The notes: generated from the letters alone by a model not told the origin. A stretch of 64,000 bases of DNA from Caccocola sp964450835 (GCA_964450835.1 CAYVEQ010000001.1:1-64000); one strand, 5' to 3'; numbered from the stretch's first letter, positions 16,282 to 25,615 are shown. Numbers and translations are program-made.

Positions 16282-16908
16282 CTAGTGGTTTCTCACGATT
16301 TCCTTGATGACCATAAGTCTGCTCAGAGTACTCCGTTCCATCTCTTCGAGCTTCATAGAGATAGAGCGTATCGCCTCTGTGAACGACGGGATCATTACGT
16401 GCTCGAGCGCGTTGACGCGGCGGCGCGTGCGCTCTATTTCAAGCGCCATGGCGCGGATAGCCTTCTCCTCAGCCGCGAGGCGGACGAGCTTCGGCATGAC
16501 TTCCAGGAATTTCTCAAGCGCGACATCAAGGCTTCCGGGCGAGGCGGCGAGGCCGTAGTTGAGCTCCGAACGCTGCTCGGGGAATTCAAATTCCGGAACG
16601 CGGACGCTCATTACGTTCCTGTGCTCGACGCTTACCCGAAGGTCGCCGCCCGCCGTCATCAGAGTCTGTTCAAGAACCTGCGGGAGAGTCTGCGCGCGAG
16701 CGAGGAGAAAGCCGCCGTAACATTCGCCAAGCTCTCGCTCTACACTCTGCCGCAGTCCGTAGGTGGCTCTGGCTCTGACAAGAAATTCCTTGACGAGCGC
16801 GTCCTGCTTGTCTTTGAGCAGTTTGTGGCCCCGTTTCGCGACTACAAGCTGACGTTTCAGCCGCGATAACTCCATTCTGTTGGGGTTGACGTTAAGCGCC
16901 TTTGCCAT
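16282..16908 (-). CDS. ntpD: V-type ATP synthase subunit D (central stalk)
   Basis: 208 residues, almost entirely helical. The N-terminus carries the family motif NPNRMELSRLKRQLVVAKRGHKLLKDKQDALV (about 7-38), and the C-terminal helix ends in RTRRRVNALEHVMIP..., the usual pattern for the coiled-coil rotor shaft. With subunit F it forms the axle turning inside the A3B3 head. Last gene of the operon, 16 nt after subunit B. Confidence 0.94.
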   Translation of the reverse strand: MAKALNVNPNRMELSRLKRQLVVAKRGHKLLKDKQDALVKEFLVRARATYGLRQSVERELGECYGGFLLARAQTLPQVLEQTLMTAGGDLRVSVEHRNVMSVRVPEFEFPEQRSELNYGLAASPGSLDVALEKFLEVMPKLVRLAAEEKAIRAMALEIERTRRRVNALEHVMIPSFTEAIRSISMKLEEMERSTLSRLMVIKEIVRNH

Positions 16909-16924
16909 TGAAGGTCACCCCTCC

Positions 16925-18340
16925 CTACTGTTCCTGCTGCGCGAGTTCCTCTTGTGCCTCTAAGAGCGGCTTAAGGTACTTCTCTATATACTCGTCTCTG
17001 ATACGTTTGAGTTCTCTGACAGGCACTATTGTGAGCAGGTCCCAGCCGAGCTGAAGCGTGTCTTCTATGCTGCGGTTGTCGTACTCGCCCTGACGCACGT
17101 ATTTGTCCTCAAACTCGTCGGAAAATTTGGCAAACGCCTTGTCTTCTTCGGAGAGCGCGCCTTCGCCGAGGATAACGGCAAGCTCTTTCGCCTCTTTGCC
17201 GCGCGAGTAGGCGGCGAAGAGCTGGTTCATAAGGTCGGCGTGGTCTTCGCGTGTCTTGCCCTTGCCTATGCCTTTGTCTTTGAGTCGTGAAAGCGACGGC
17301 ATGACATCGACCGGCGGATAGATTCCCTTGCGGTGCAGCGTGCGCGAAAGAATTATCTGCCCTTCCGTGATGTAGCCCGTAAGGTCGGGAATCGGGTGCG
17401 TTTTGTCGTCTTCGGGCATTGTCAGGATCGGGATTTGCGTGATGGAGCCTATTTTGCCGCGCAAACGTCCTGCGCGCTCGTACATGGTGGCGAGGTCAGT
17501 ATAGAGATAACCCGGGTAGCCGCGGCGTCCGGGGACTTCCTTCCTTGCCGCCGAAATTTCGCGGAGAGCTTCGCAGTAGTTTGTAAGGTCCGTCAGAATG
17601 ACAAGGACGTGCATTCCTTTTTCGAAGGCGAGATATTCCGCCGCAGTCAAAGCAAGGCGAGGCGTGGATATACGCTCAATCGCCGGGTCGTCCGCGAGGT
17701 TGACGTACATGACAGTACGCTGCAGCGCGCCTGTCTTGCGGAAATCTTCCATGAAGAAGGATGCTTCCTCAAATGTGATGCCCATTGCCGCGAAGACAAC
17801 GGCGAAGTCGGAGTGGCCGCTTATGACTGTCGCCTGTCTGGCGATCTGAGCCGCCATTCTGTTGTGCGGCATACCGCTTCCGGAAAATATCGGGAGCTTT
17901 TGTCCGCGGACGAGCGGATTCATGCCGTCGATAGTCGAGACACCTGTCTGTATGAATTCAGACGGGTAGTCGCGCGAGAAGGGGTTCATCGGGTTGCCGT
18001 TGACGTCAAGCGTCGTCTCCGGAATGATTGCAGGGCCTCCGTCAATGGGGTCGCCCCGTCCGTTGAATATACGGCCGAGCATATCGCGCGATACCGGAAG
18101 CCGCAGAACGTCTCCGAGGAATCTAATCTGCGTTGTGTTCACGTCTATTCCGCTGCTTCCCTCATAGACCTGCACAAGGGCGCGATCTCCGCTGATTTCG
18201 AGCACGCGGCCGCGGCGGCGCTCTCCGTTTGAAAGCGTTATTTCGGCAAGTTCGTCATAGCTGACGTCGCTCACCTTATTGACCATCATCAGAGGGCCGG
18301 AAAGGTTGGAGATAGTCTTATATTCCTCAGGCAACATCAT
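16925..18340 (-). CDS. ntpB: V-type ATP synthase subunit B (non-catalytic)
   Basis: 471 residues of the F1/V1 alpha-beta family without a functional P-loop (GSGMPHNRMAAQIARQA in place of GxxxxGKT), as in all B subunits. It alternates with subunit A in the hexameric head. Family strings include YPGYLYTDLATMYERAG and QIPILTMPEDDKTHPIPDLTGYITEGQI. ATG at 18340 is chosen since GGAGG lies 8 nt upstream; it overlaps the end of the A gene by 14 nt, so the two head subunits are translationally coupled. Confidence 0.95.
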   Translation of the reverse strand: MMLPEEYKTISNLSGPLMMVNKVSDVSYDELAEITLSNGERRRGRVLEISGDRALVQVYEGSSGIDVNTTQIRFLGDVLRLPVSRDMLGRIFNGRGDPIDGGPAIIPETTLDVNGNPMNPFSRDYPSEFIQTGVSTIDGMNPLVRGQKLPIFSGSGMPHNRMAAQIARQATVISGHSDFAVVFAAMGITFEEASFFMEDFRKTGALQRTVMYVNLADDPAIERISTPRLALTAAEYLAFEKGMHVLVILTDLTNYCEALREISAARKEVPGRRGYPGYLYTDLATMYERAGRLRGKIGSITQIPILTMPEDDKTHPIPDLTGYITEGQIILSRTLHRKGIYPPVDVMPSLSRLKDKGIGKGKTREDHADLMNQLFAAYSRGKEAKELAVILGEGALSEEDKAFAKFSDEFEDKYVRQGEYDNRSIEDTLQLGWDLLTIVPVRELKRIRDEYIEKYLKPLLEAQEELAQQEQ

Positions 18341-20126
18341 TGCGTTCACCTCCCATTGCAAGCAGTTTGCCGAGTTCGGCTTTTATTTTTGTCTCAAGCT
18401 CGTCAAGCTTGGCCAGTTCGTTTTCTTCGGTGTAGCGCATACGTGAGATTTCTTCGCGTATCGGCAGATCGAAAACCGAACTCATTGTGCCGCCGCGCTT
18501 CAGCACCTGCATGCCGAGCGCGTGGAAGGTCAGTATGTTGCGAAGCATCTTGAACTGCTTGTCCATCGACGCGTAGGTATCAATCTCGTGGAATGAATTC
18601 TGGTGCAGGAAGTCCTCGCGTATTGACTTCGATGTTTCAAGCACCATGCGTTCTTCTTTCGAGAGCGCGTCAATGCCGACGAGGCGGACGATTTCTTTCA
18701 GTTTGTCCTCGTCCTCCAGCAGCGACATGGCTTCCGTGCGGTACACGCTCCATTCGCCGTCATAGAAGTTGTCCCAGTATTCGCCGAGCTTCTGCGCGTA
18801 AAGGGAATAACTGTTGAGCCAGTTGATTGCCGGGAAGTGGCGCTGATAGGCAAGCTGCGAGTCAAGCCCCCAGAATACCTTTGTGACGCGAAGCGTGTTC
18901 TGCGTCACGGGCTCCGAGAGGTCCCCGCCGGGAGGCGATACCGCGCCGATTACGGAAACAGCGCCCTCGCGGCCGTCCTTGCCGAAGCATATCGCGCGTC
19001 CCGCTCTTTCGTAGAAAGAGGCAAGGCGCGTACCGAGGTAAGCCGGATATCCCTCTTCGCCGGGCATTTCTTCAAGGCGTCCGGACATCTCGCGCAGAGC
19101 TTCCGCCCAGCGCGACGTGGAGTCCGCCATAAGAGCTACGGAATACCCCATGTCGCGGAAATATTCAGCTATCGTGATGCCCGTGTATATTGAGGCTTCG
19201 CGGGCCGCGACGGGCATATTCGAGGTGTTGGCTATAAGCAGCGTCCTCTTCATAAGTGGCTGGCCCGAACGCGGGTCCTCAAGTTCCGGGAATTCAAGAA
19301 GAACGTCTGTCATCTCATTGCCACGTTCGCCGCAGCCGATGTAGACAACGATCTCCGCGTCCGCCCACTTGGCGAGCTGGTGCTGTATAACGGTTTTTCC
19401 TGAACCGAAGGGGCCGGGAACACAGGCCGTGCCGCCGCGCGCTATTGGGAAGAATGTGTCGACGACGCGCTGTCCGGTTGTAAGAGGCACTTCAGGCGGA
19501 AGGCGTTTGACGACCGGGCGCGGTGAACGCACGGGCCAGCGCTGAAGCAGTTTAATCTCATGATCCTGCCCCTTCGCGTCCGTTACGACAGCGACAGTTT
19601 CCTCGACTGTAAATTCGCCTATCTTAATTTCTTTGATTTTTCCGGCCACCCCGTGAGGAACCATTATTCTGTGCTCTACAAGAACCGTCTCGTTTACGAT
19701 TCCGATGATATCGCCCGGGGCCACTTCGTCTCCTACCTCAGCCTTAGGCTCAAAGGCCCATTTGCGTGTGCGGCTCACTGCGGGAACGCTGATCCCCCTG
19801 AGGATATAAGGACTCTGCGCCTTGTCCTGAATCGCTTCGAGCGGACGCTGTATGCCGTCAAAAAATTCTTCTATCATTCCCGGGGCGAGTTCAACGGAAA
19901 GAGGCTCTCCTGTGCTGACGACAGGCTCTCCGGGGGCAAGCCCGGACGTTTCCTCATAAACCTGTACTGACGCCTGATCGTCTTTGAGTTCTATTATTTC
20001 TCCGACGAGGCCGGCCCTGCCGACTTTAACGACGTCGAACATGCAGGCTCCGGCCATGCCGCCGGCTATTACAAGCGGGCCGGATATTTTTTCAATATAT
20101 CCGGTAACGGTGTTAGGTGTGGTCAA
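18327..20126 (-). CDS. ntpA: V-type ATP synthase subunit A (catalytic)
   Basis: 599 residues. P-loop GPFGSGKT at about residues 235-242; GERGNEMTDVL carries the catalytic glutamate; the bulge region unique to A subunits is near 110-200; MADSTSRWAEALREMSGRL is the arginine-containing segment. It hydrolyses or synthesises ATP at the A/B interface. The start is TTG at 20126: GGAGG lies 9 nt upstream and the encoded MTTPNTVTGYIEKISGPL aligns with the usual N-terminus. Confidence 0.96.
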   Translation of the reverse strand: MTTPNTVTGYIEKISGPLVIAGGMAGACMFDVVKVGRAGLVGEIIELKDDQASVQVYEETSGLAPGEPVVSTGEPLSVELAPGMIEEFFDGIQRPLEAIQDKAQSPYILRGISVPAVSRTRKWAFEPKAEVGDEVAPGDIIGIVNETVLVEHRIMVPHGVAGKIKEIKIGEFTVEETVAVVTDAKGQDHEIKLLQRWPVRSPRPVVKRLPPEVPLTTGQRVVDTFFPIARGGTACVPGPFGSGKTVIQHQLAKWADAEIVVYIGCGERGNEMTDVLLEFPELEDPRSGQPLMKRTLLIANTSNMPVAAREASIYTGITIAEYFRDMGYSVALMADSTSRWAEALREMSGRLEEMPGEEGYPAYLGTRLASFYERAGRAICFGKDGREGAVSVIGAVSPPGGDLSEPVTQNTLRVTKVFWGLDSQLAYQRHFPAINWLNSYSLYAQKLGEYWDNFYDGEWSVYRTEAMSLLEDEDKLKEIVRLVGIDALSKEERMVLETSKSIREDFLHQNSFHEIDTYASMDKQFKMLRNILTFHALGMQVLKRGGTMSSVFDLPIREEISRMRYTEENELAKLDELETKIKAELGKLLAMGGERNDVA

Positions 20127-20150
20127 ATTAAATCGCCTCCGTCACAATCA

Positions 20151-20492
20151 TCATTTATCACCGAATATGTCCATGCCGACCGCGCGTTCGACGTTGCGGC
20201 GTATCGACAGAAGACCGACGTTCATCGACCCTGTCTGATTGGGCACAGGGATTATACTTATATCGGAATATTCGTTTATCTCGTCGACGGCCTCTCTGAA
20301 CTCGGAGTACAGCGGCTCTTCGAGGAAGAGCGCGGCATACCCGGAGCGGGCGAATCTGCTCAGCGTCTGAGGAACTGACGAGCGGTTCTCATCTGTGACA
20401 ACTACCACATCAAGTCCTATCGCCTTAAAAGGCAGAATGCTCTCGTAATTTCCGACTGCCGCCATCGGGGCTCTCTGTTTATGCGTTGACAT
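20151..20492 (-). CDS. ntpG: V-type ATP synthase subunit F
   Basis: 113 residues with a Rossmann-like fold: AAVGNYESILPFKAIGLDVVVV at the N-terminus and YAALFLEEPLYSEF in the middle. It caps subunit D in the central stalk and modulates activity. AGGAGG lies 10 nt before the ATG at 20492, which overlaps the subunit C stop by 14 nt. The family often begins nearer the MAAVG at residue 10, so an internal start at 20465 is possible. Subunit lettering differs between nomenclatures (F = NtpG in E. hirae). Confidence 0.88.
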   Translation of the reverse strand: MSTHKQRAPMAAVGNYESILPFKAIGLDVVVVTDENRSSVPQTLSRFARSGYAALFLEEPLYSEFREAVDEINEYSDISIIPVPNQTGSMNVGLLSIRRNVERAVGMDIFGDK

Positions 20493-21495
20493 TGCGCAGA
20501 AGCCTCCTTATCTGACCGCCGTCTTTGCCTGTCGCCTTGGATACGGCGATCATGCGTATGTTCTTGACCTCAAGCTCTTTGGCCCACAGATACGCCACCA
20601 GGTTGCCCGGAGCGCTGGAACTGAAGCGGCTGCCGGAGATGGCGTGCAGGTAAAAGTCGTCAAGCGCTTTTTCCAAGTCCATCATAACATCGGCAAAAGG
20701 AGCGGCTGCGTCTGTTCCGGCGAAAAGCCCGGCGATGTCGGCATAGGCTATCATACGTCCCCATGTTTCAAAAGGCTCTGAAATCATCGGCGCAAGTGTG
20801 TTGATATCCAAGTTGCCGCCTTCGTGGAGGAAAGCCGCTGCGCGCGAAGCGTCAAAGCCGAAACGCTTGAGTCTGAGCAGCGAGCGGATGTTTTCTCCGT
20901 CTATCCTGAGCCTCACCCAAGATGAAATTTCAGGGACAGACAATCCGTCGGCCTCTTCACTCATAACGGCGTACAGCTGCCCGTCAAGCGCCCGTTCGAC
21001 TTCCAATACGTCATGGTTCTGCTCCCACGCGGAAAGGCATTTCGGAAAGAGTGCAGCCAGACCGAAAGGCAAAAGCCGATAGTCTTCCGCCTCTATCTCG
21101 GAAATCAGCTTGTCAACAGGATAAGAGGCAAGCGACGTGAGAAGATCCCATCTTTTTCTGCCGCCGCTTCTTGCGCTGAAGATGCTTTTCAGCATAACCT
21201 TGACATTGCTGAAGTCATACGGCAGACGAAGCAGTGTGACCAGCTCTTTCTGAGGAGCGAAGGAATTCACCTCTTCGTAGGTATCGTGCAGCACTGTTTC
21301 CAGAACTTTGTCGAACCCTCCGCTGCCGGAAACCGACGCGAGCGCTGCCGCGTAAGAGGTTTCTCCGAGAATTTTCATGACGGAGGGCGTGTCTTCGGCG
21401 TCGAGCATCCTCGTGAAAACCGAGGCGTCAAGAAGGCGCAGCTCCATAGCGCGTATACGCGCCACGGCATATCCGTAAGCCTCCTTATATGACAT
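20479..21495 (-). CDS. ntpC: V-type ATP synthase subunit C (d-like, AC39 family)
   Basis: 338 residues, helical and funnel-shaped in the family, with the N-terminal YAVARIRAMELRLLD and internal threefold-like repeats (for example LPYDFSNVKVMLKS, VRLRIDGENIRSLLRLKRFG, YLWAKELEVKNIRMI). It links the central stalk D/F to the c-ring of the membrane sector. GGAGGTG precedes the ATG at 21495 by a good spacing, 16 nt after the E gene stop. Confidence 0.92.
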   Translation of the reverse strand: MSYKEAYGYAVARIRAMELRLLDASVFTRMLDAEDTPSVMKILGETSYAAALASVSGSGGFDKVLETVLHDTYEEVNSFAPQKELVTLLRLPYDFSNVKVMLKSIFSARSGGRKRWDLLTSLASYPVDKLISEIEAEDYRLLPFGLAALFPKCLSAWEQNHDVLEVERALDGQLYAVMSEEADGLSVPEISSWVRLRIDGENIRSLLRLKRFGFDASRAAAFLHEGGNLDINTLAPMISEPFETWGRMIAYADIAGLFAGTDAAAPFADVMMDLEKALDDFYLHAISGSRFSSSAPGNLVAYLWAKELEVKNIRMIAVSKATGKDGGQIRRLLRNVNA

Positions 21496-21511
21496 CAGGG
21501 CACCTCCTTCT

Positions 21512-22096
21512 TCACGCGGCCGGGAACAAACGCTTTACAACGTCAGATTCCTGTTTTTCCTGAGAGACTTTAAGAAGCATCTCCCAAGAGCAATTTACGC
21601 TGATTCTTCCTCTGCGGAGAATAAAACCTCCCGCTATATCGGCTCTCTCACCGGAGAGAGTAAGAGCGGAACCGTGGGACGAGTTGTAAGCGTCAAGCCA
21701 CGCGGCGTCAATGTACTTTTCTTCCGAGCCGATTACGACCTCTTCGTCCTTGGAGGAAACCCCGCCGTCAAGAAGATTCGTGCAGAAAGCGAGATATTCG
21801 TCCTTAGGAAGAGCTTTCATCTTATCGAGAGCGCCGCTGTATACACGCTCAATCAGCTCGCGTTTCGCGCTGAGCATCATTTTGCTTATATCTATGTCCG
21901 CGACAATCTCTCTGCGTTTTATTATTTCAGGGCGTTCAGCTTCAAAACGGGCGTCGAATCCCTCCTGTATATCGCGGCATTCTTTGTCGGCCTTGGCCGC
22001 AAGGGCCTCTGCCTGCGATTTAGCCTTCGCGAGGATTTCGTCCGCCTCTTTCTGAGCGTCGTTCCTGATTTTTTCAGTAATCTGAGCTAAAGACAT
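21512..22096 (-). CDS. ntpE: V-type ATP synthase subunit E (peripheral stalk)
   Basis: 194 residues: a long N-terminal coiled coil (LAQITEKIRNDAQKEADEILAKAKSQAEALAAKA, rich in Ala/Glu/Lys) and a C-terminal globular domain ending with GGFILRRGRISVNCSWEMLL. It pairs with subunit G/H as the stator that holds the A3B3 head. It is encoded between the K (c-ring) and C genes with gaps of 16-18 nt, in one transcription unit. Confidence 0.9.
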   Translation of the reverse strand: MSLAQITEKIRNDAQKEADEILAKAKSQAEALAAKADKECRDIQEGFDARFEAERPEIIKRREIVADIDISKMMLSAKRELIERVYSGALDKMKALPKDEYLAFCTNLLDGGVSSKDEEVVIGSEEKYIDAAWLDAYNSSHGSALTLSGERADIAGGFILRRGRISVNCSWEMLLKVSQEKQESDVVKRLFPAA

Positions 22097-22114
22097 GACA
22101 CTCAGTCTTCTTTG

Positions 22115-22612
22115 CTATAATTTGATCCCGTTGAGCAGCAGGATGCTGACCAGCAGACCGAAAACCGCGTAAGTTTCGCACATGGCCGGGAGAATGACCG
22201 CCTTACCGATTTCTTCGGGGCGCTTCGCAATCATAAGGATTGTCGCGGCGGACGACTTGCCCTGCCAAATAGCCGAATAGAAGCCGACTATCGCAATCGG
22301 CAGGCAGGCGAAGCAGATGCCGAGACCCTGCCAGACAGTTACGACCGTATCCCCGCCGAGGAGGCCGGACTTCTGCATAGCGAGAACCGCGACAAGCAGT
22401 CCGTAAATGCCCTGTGTGCCGGGAAGGGCCAGAAGAACGAGCGCGTAGCCGAATTTCTTGGGGTCCTCCGTCATGATTCCCGCAGCGGCTTCGTTAGCGA
22501 GGCCGATGCCCCACGCGGAACCGGAACCCGCGAAGCCGACCGCGAGAGCCGCGCCAAGAATAACTAGCATCTGTCCAAGCTGATCACCGATTGTTGCGAT
22601 AATTGTTTCCAT
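22115..22612 (-). CDS. ntpK: V-type ATP synthase subunit K (duplicated c subunit, Na+-type)
   Basis: 165 residues, four membrane helices from a duplicated hairpin. The ion site residues match those known for Enterococcus hirae NtpK: LPGTQGIY (Thr66, Gln67, Tyr70), a glutamine in WQGK (Gln117) and the carboxylate in MCETYAV (Glu146). The first hairpin has Gln rather than Glu at the carboxylate position, so one ion per duplicated subunit. The sequence thus predicts a Na+-translocating ring. AGGAGG precedes the ATG at 22612. Confidence 0.95.
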   Translation of the reverse strand: METIIATIGDQLGQMLVILGAALAVGFAGSGSAWGIGLANEAAAGIMTEDPKKFGYALVLLALPGTQGIYGLLVAVLAMQKSGLLGGDTVVTVWQGLGICFACLPIAIVGFYSAIWQGKSSAATILMIAKRPEEIGKAVILPAMCETYAVFGLLVSILLLNGIKL

Positions 22613-22657
22613 AATAAAAATTTACCTCCTTTAAAAATTGTGCCGCGTATACGCGTT

Positions 22658-24673
22658 TTAGTTTGCCGAAGATTCTTCCGTGATGCTGGAATACTGCGCC
22701 GCGTTGCAGAGCGGTTCAAAATTGCGGCCGGTAGCTTCATAGAACTTGCCGAAGAATTCGACATACTGAAGTCTCAGCGGATGTATGAAAGCTCCCAGTA
22801 TGTTGACCGCTATGCTGAACAGATGTCCCAGCACAAACAGCAATACAGCCAGCACAATGCCTACATATGGCACCCCTGAGACCAGTCCCGCGAGAAGGTT
22901 GATAACCATCCCGACCGCGGCGGAACCCAAGCCGAGCGCAAGCAGGCGGCTGTAGCTCAGAACATCTCCGAGATAACCTGTGACGTTGTAAAGGCTCATG
23001 ACGCCGGAGAAGAGTTTCCCGAACAGGTTCTTCTTTTCCCTGCCTTGCGTCGCGACCAGAATGGCGGCTCCGGCTATCGCTACGATTTTGCCCGGCAGAG
23101 CAAGCGAGGGAGCAACGGCTCCTCCCGTGGAGCACCCGAAGAGCACAAGCCCGCAGAGGAAGAGTATCCAGCCGCCCTGGTCGGCGCAGGCCGCCAGTTT
23201 ATCTCCCGCCTTCCAGTTCTGGTAAAAGGCAAGAAGCAGACCGTACATCAGCTGGACAAACCCGAGCGCGAGCGAGATCAAAAGCATTGTTATCGGGTCT
23301 CCCATCGGGTTTAAGAGCCGTATCTTTGAAGCGACATGTTCGACGCCTGCAAGGAACGGGAACGCGGTAAGCGCGTCGCCGAACCACGACGTCGTTATGG
23401 CGCCGAAAGCGACAGCCACCAACATACCGACAACCATCATCACGAAAAATTTGCGAAGCGTCGGCTGAAGCTGATAGCGTACCAGAAAATATCCGAGAAG
23501 CGCCGCGACAATCAAGCCGTAGCCCGCGTCGCCAAGACATATGCCCATAAACAGGAAAAAGAACGGGGCCATATGAGTAGTCGGGTCGACCTTGCCGTAT
23601 GTAGGCGTGCCGTACATGACAGTGAGCGGCTCAAGGCATGAGGACCACGACGGGTTATGCAGAAAGGTCGGCGGAACCTCTCCGGTCTCTGGCTCCACTT
23701 CGGCAAATTCAGTAAACTTTTCGTATTTGGATACCGCTGTCTTCACTCTGTCAATTTCCGACTTCGGCACCCACAGTTCCCAGATAAGCACTTCTTCGGT
23801 CGGCTCGCCGGACTCCATAGCGTTGAGCCTGCGGCTGACTATGTTCCAGTAGTCGCTGTGGTCGCGCGCGGCCGCAAGCCCTGCGTCGGCGTGCTCCGCG
23901 AGTCTGTCTGACAGTTCCCTTTCCTTTTTCTCGAAAGAGGCAATGCCGGCGCTGAGCTTTGCCTTTTCCTCCGAAGAGGTGAGAATGAAATCTTTGGGAA
24001 CTTCAACGCGTGTCGCCCCGGAATTAGCGAGCGCCGCCTGGAGACGTTCAGAATCGCATTTGCGATAGAGCACGGCAAACACAGTCTCCGGGTCCTTGTC
24101 CGCCCCTAGTATTTCCTGGATATCAGCCATATCCGCCAGTTCCGCCGTTATTTTCTCGCGCAGATCCGCGGCGGTGTCTTTTGAAACGCTGTAAATCGCA
24201 CCGCTGACTGTTTCGGTTCCGGCAGTAAAAAATTCGAGCGGATATTTAATTTTTTCCAGCAAAACGGCCTGACTCATAAGTCCTTTCAGCCGCGAAATCT
24301 CGGCCCGCGTCTCCGTGAGGCTTTTCTCTATTTCTCTGAGTGAAGACGTGAGTTCCGCAAATTTCTGTCCATCGATCTTAGCCGCCAGTTCGCCAAACGA
24401 CACAGAGGGCGCGCCGCTCAGCATTCTTTCCAAACCGCCCTCTTTGGTCTCGTATGGCTCCAAAAGGCGTATCACAAACTTCGCATCGCCGATCTGCTCG
24501 TCGATGCGGCGTTTTTTCTCGCGAAGCGGTTCGGCCGCTCCGGTATGCCGGGCGGGTTCGCCGGTTTTGCCTGAGAACTCGCAGCATCCCAGCGACTGAA
24601 GGCTGGCCGCTAAATCATCGGCGACGGATTTATGGACGGCAATCCGCGCCTTGCACATTTCAGCGAGAGCCAT
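22658..24673 (-). CDS. ntpI: V-type ATP synthase subunit I (membrane a-like subunit)
   Basis: 671 residues: a cytoplasmic N-terminal half (about 1-345, with coiled coils) that binds the stator, then about eight membrane helices (about 355-650). FFLFMGICLGDAGYGLI, MYGLLLAFYQNWK and the segment YLGDVLSYSRLLALGLGSAAVGMVINLL are conserved; the arginine in SYSRLLALGL is the essential half-channel residue. The C-terminal LRLQYVEFFGKFYEATGRNFEPL is the family end. The start overlaps the G/H gene by 14 nt. Confidence 0.95.
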   Translation of the reverse strand: MALAEMCKARIAVHKSVADDLAASLQSLGCCEFSGKTGEPARHTGAAEPLREKKRRIDEQIGDAKFVIRLLEPYETKEGGLERMLSGAPSVSFGELAAKIDGQKFAELTSSLREIEKSLTETRAEISRLKGLMSQAVLLEKIKYPLEFFTAGTETVSGAIYSVSKDTAADLREKITAELADMADIQEILGADKDPETVFAVLYRKCDSERLQAALANSGATRVEVPKDFILTSSEEKAKLSAGIASFEKKERELSDRLAEHADAGLAAARDHSDYWNIVSRRLNAMESGEPTEEVLIWELWVPKSEIDRVKTAVSKYEKFTEFAEVEPETGEVPPTFLHNPSWSSCLEPLTVMYGTPTYGKVDPTTHMAPFFFLFMGICLGDAGYGLIVAALLGYFLVRYQLQPTLRKFFVMMVVGMLVAVAFGAITTSWFGDALTAFPFLAGVEHVASKIRLLNPMGDPITMLLISLALGFVQLMYGLLLAFYQNWKAGDKLAACADQGGWILFLCGLVLFGCSTGGAVAPSLALPGKIVAIAGAAILVATQGREKKNLFGKLFSGVMSLYNVTGYLGDVLSYSRLLALGLGSAAVGMVINLLAGLVSGVPYVGIVLAVLLFVLGHLFSIAVNILGAFIHPLRLQYVEFFGKFYEATGRNFEPLCNAAQYSSITEESSAN

Positions 24674-24986
24674 AAGACGCCATCACCTCTCTTACAAGCC
24701 AGTCTGCGACCTCGTCTGTGTCTTTCTTCTTACTTTCGTAAAACGCATTGGCATCTATTTCGCCCTGTTTGACCATTTCAAGAGCTTTGGACTCGGCCTC
24801 TTTCTCGGCTTCCGCCACCCTTTCGCGCCACTGCCTGTGGCATCGCTGTTTTGTGCTCTTAACGCACTGTTCAGCGTCAGACTGAGCGGCGGCGACAATT
24901 CTCGCGGCCTCAGCCTTAGCTTCGGAGACAATGTCCTTAGCCATAGCCTCCTGCTCACGAATTTCCTGCGCGATATTATCCGACAA
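24660..24986 (-). CDS. ntpF: V-type ATP synthase subunit G/H (peripheral stalk)
   Basis: 108 residues, almost all coiled coil and rich in Glu, Ala and Lys (NIAQEIREQEAMAKDIVSEAKAEAARIVAAA). By position at the operon head and by length it is the stator partner of subunit E. Start chosen as TTG at 24986 since GGAGG is 8 nt upstream; the GTG three codons earlier sits within the Shine-Dalgarno sequence and is too close. First gene of the operon, with a clear promoter. Confidence 0.82.
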   Translation of the reverse strand: MSDNIAQEIREQEAMAKDIVSEAKAEAARIVAAAQSDAEQCVKSTKQRCHRQWRERVAEAEKEAESKALEMVKQGEIDANAFYESKKKDTDEVADWLVREVMASYGSR

Positions 24987-25048
24987 TGAAGTCACCTCCT
25001 CCCGTGGTATCGTTAAAATTTGGTATGAACCTTACAATACAGTAGTAG

Positions 25049-25077
25049 ATTTTACTTGCAATCTTAAATTGCGTCAA
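25049..25077 (-). promoter_or_regulatory. promoter of the V-type ATPase operon
   Basis: Minus strand TTGACG, 17-nt spacer, TAAAAT, giving a leader of roughly 55 nt before the TTG at 24986. It has the same hexamers and spacing as the nif3 operon promoter. Confidence 0.72.
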
Positions 25078-25477
25078 TTTTCATACTTTAATATAAAATA
25101 TACACATCCCTCCGGTCGGCGGCTCTCGCCAAATATTTTTCATCCGCAGCAGTGCGGATACATTTAAAACCGGCCTTTCGGGTCAAATTTTCTCTGCGGG
25201 TTATTTATCTATTCTGCTTAATTATATCAACATATATTCTAACATTTGTTTTTTGAGTCTTAAACAATAAAAATTTTTTTGATGTAAAAATTTATCGCGC
25301 ACCGCAAGACGACACGGCGACTCTTTTTATTCATGGGGCTTTCAAAGACGAATTCCGCTTTTTCCACAGAATGAAGGTTCTTATGCTCAACTGTGAAAAT
25401 ATTTTCGCTGCAGAGGGTTTTCTGATGGGAATGTCTGCTTTATATGCTTCTCGGGCGAGAGGGCATCGCGCTTAAAT
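25078..25477. other. AT-rich intergenic region with hairpins
   Basis: About 400 bases without a convincing gene and much more AT-rich than the surroundings. It holds a perfect 7-bp hairpin ATCCGCA-GCAG-TGCGGAT (25142-25159) and a smaller GGCG/CGCC hairpin nearby. A minus-strand frame of about 50 codons between 25450 and 25270 has no start with a ribosome-binding site. No known RNA motif is recognised. Confidence 0.4.
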
Positions 25478-25516
25478 AACCGAAACGGGAAACGCCTAAG
25501 CGGCGCTCCCCGTTTC
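25478..25516 (-). terminator. terminator after the two tRNA genes
   Basis: Outer stem GAAACGGG / CCCGTTTC with a nested GCGCC/GGCGT pair, followed on the minus strand by GGTTATTTA; 11 nt after tRNA-Glu. Confidence 0.7.
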
Positions 25517-25526
25517 AGCTTTTATT

Positions 25527-25602
25527 TGGCAGTCCCTAGGAGATTCGAACTCCTGTTAACGGGCTGAGAACCCGCCGTCCTGGGCCCCTAGACGAAGGGA
25601 CC
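25527..25602 (-). tRNA. tRNA-Glu (anticodon CTC)
   Basis: 76 nt with encoded CCA. The acceptor stem GGTCCCT/AGGGACT has discriminator G; the T-loop is TTCGAAT. The anticodon stem GCGGG/CCCGT flanks the loop TTCTCAG, anticodon CTC, reading GAG. Co-transcribed with and downstream of tRNA-Gln. Confidence 0.95.
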
Positions 25603-25615
25603 GTCTCGCAAAAAA

